NCBI GenBank assembly: GCA_003343815.1
Contig: QAKL01000072.1
Coordinates: forward strand, 1-6,755
Source of the DNA: Clostridiales bacterium
GTDB taxonomy: Bacteria; Bacillota; Peptococcia; Peptococcales; Peptococcaceae
DNA: 6,755 bases
Reading direction: 5' to 3'
Shown: in pieces, positions 6,026 through 6,755 of the stretch
How the letters are laid out: every line of letters begins with the position of its first letter
How positions within the stretch are numbered: position 1 is the first letter of the stretch
Notes under the pieces: model-generated
What the model saw: the letters and a program-made list of their open reading frames with translations, nothing else
The model's database searches: none
Told to the model about the DNA's origin: nothing
Program-made: the position numbers and the translations under genes

Positions 6026-6053
6026 CAAGCAGACAAAGGATTTTGTCTGCTTG
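6026..6053 (-). other. Intercistronic hairpin between transporter and hydrolase genes
   Basis: CAAGCAGACAAA (6026-6037) is the exact reverse complement of 6042-6053, giving a 12-bp stem with a four-base loop. It starts 16 bases after the transporter stop codon. On the minus strand the bases after it are TTACACC, with no U-tract, so it is a poor terminator. It is more likely an mRNA processing or 3'-end-stabilising structure, or a partial attenuator that sets different levels for the two genes. Confidence 0.6.
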
Positions 6054-6068
6054 AAGGATTAACTGCTT

Positions 6069-6755
6069 TTAAAAGATGATGCTGCCGACGGGAATACCGA
6101 CTACGATAACCACGATGATACTGATAATCGCCATCAGCCAGCCGTAAATGTAGGAGTTTTTGCGGCCGATCCAGTCGTTAGTAAACATTAAGGCTGCAGT
6201 AGCGGAGCCGCCGGGAGTAGCCACAGCTGTGGCGATAGCAAAGGAGAAGAGGACTGCCATCATCAAAGGATTAGCTCCTAATTGGATGCAGAACTGATAC
6301 ATAATCGGGGTGAGCATTGCCGCCAAAACTAAGTTGTGCGCGACTTGGGTGAGCAGACCGCAGACGAGCAGGAACATCGCTGCGAATGCTAAGCCGCTGA
6401 AGTGGCTGAAAATCGGGTCAACCAAGGATACCAAGAAATTAACTACGCCGATTTCGGAGTTACTCATCGCCGCAGATACCGGCATGGTAGCGACAAACAT
6501 GATGATCATATCCCAGTTCATGCCAGATTTAGCACAGTCGGCGAGGTTGAAGAATTCTTTGTTGCCGATACGGACAATACCCATTAACGCTAAGACAAAC
6601 GCCAAGGATCCTGGGATACCCAACGCTTTGAAGAATTTGGTGATAAACCAGTTTGCCGGCAAAACACTCGGTGCAAACATCGCGAACATAAAGATGATTA
6701 AGAAAATACCTGCCAATTTCTGCTCGCCGCTCATCGTAGTATGGCGTAATTCCTC
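6069..6755 (-). CDS. SLC13/DASS-like anion transporter, C-terminal part (cut by window edge)
   Basis: The frame is open to the right edge of the window, so the gene starts outside; the Met codon at 6734 is internal or cannot be judged. About 228 residues are visible, roughly half of the usual 430-500. Hydrophobic segments, counted from that Met, lie at about 6-27, 37-56, 74-91, 111-152 (one or more passes with a break), 155-175 and 197-221. Segments resemble the second half of divalent-anion:sodium symporters: NWDMIIMFVATMPVSAAMS, then TQVAHNLVLAAMLTP, then LGANPLMMAVLFSFAIATA and TPGGSATAALMF. The usual SNT-type sodium/substrate motif appears here as TQVAHN, which is unusual. The family takes up dicarboxylates, sulfate, phosphate or related anions with sodium; the substrate cannot be told from this half. 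It is first in a probable operon with the hydrolase. Confidence 0.82.
   Translation of the reverse strand, partial: EELRHTTMSGEQKLAGIFLIIFMFAMFAPSVLPANWFITKFFKALGIPGSLAFVLALMGIVRIGNKEFFNLADCAKSGMNWDMIIMFVATMPVSAAMSNSEIGVVNFLVSLVDPIFSHFSGLAFAAMFLLVCGLLTQVAHNLVLAAMLTPIMYQFCIQLGANPLMMAVLFSFAIATAVATPGGSATAALMFTNDWIGRKNSYIYGWLMAIISIIVVIVVGIPVGSIIF

Noticed and set aside
1..6755. CRISPR array, tRNA, rRNA, insertion sequence or phage attachment site
   Set aside because: No regularly spaced direct repeats, cloverleaf, transposase frame or terminal repeats with target duplication were seen.

Overview
The window looks like a chromosomal stretch from a moderately AT-rich, low-GC Gram-positive lineage bacterium (Firmicutes in the broad sense). 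The basis is the copper-amine-oxidase N-terminal (CAO-N1) type repeats at the end of a secreted protein, strong AGGAGG-type ribosome binding sites, GTG starts, and U-tract intrinsic terminators after the plus-strand genes. An anaerobic gut-type Clostridia or Negativicutes member would fit, but this is inference; no rRNA or other marker gene is present.

Layout: (1) 21-1004, plus strand, a complete LysR-family regulator with its own intrinsic terminator (1018-1043). (2) 1044-1358, a non-coding stretch with clustered A-tracts, a near-consensus sigma-A promoter (TTGACA, 17 bp, TATTAT at 1135-1163) and a leader of about 190 nt. The leader can fold into a long rod-like hairpin (1187-1276) ahead of the next gene. 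(3) 1359-3866, plus strand, a large secreted multidomain protein. It has a signal peptide, a Treponema Tp47-like N-terminal region, a ZinT/YodA-like metal-binding module with altered ligands, a lipocalin-like beta domain, a Gly/Ser linker, a divergent InlB-type B-repeat and a duplicated CAO-N1-type C-terminus. (4) 3867-3982, a convergent intergenic region with two strong back-to-back hairpin terminators. (5) 3983-5986, minus strand, an alkaline-phosphatase-superfamily (type I phosphodiesterase-like) hydrolase without a signal peptide. (6) 5987-6068, a short intercistronic gap with a perfect 12-bp hairpin. (7) 6069-6755, minus strand, the C-terminal half of an SLC13/DASS-like anion transporter that runs off the window edge.

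The two minus-strand genes probably form one operon: a membrane anion transporter followed by a cytoplasmic phospho- or sulfo-ester hydrolase. The obvious hypothesis is import of an anionic ester and its hydrolysis inside the cell, substrate unknown. The two plus-strand genes are separate transcription units. The LysR protein may or may not control the surface-protein gene; nothing in the sequence proves it. The most interesting items are the unusual domain combination and altered metal site of the secreted protein, and the unexplained structured leader of its mRNA.
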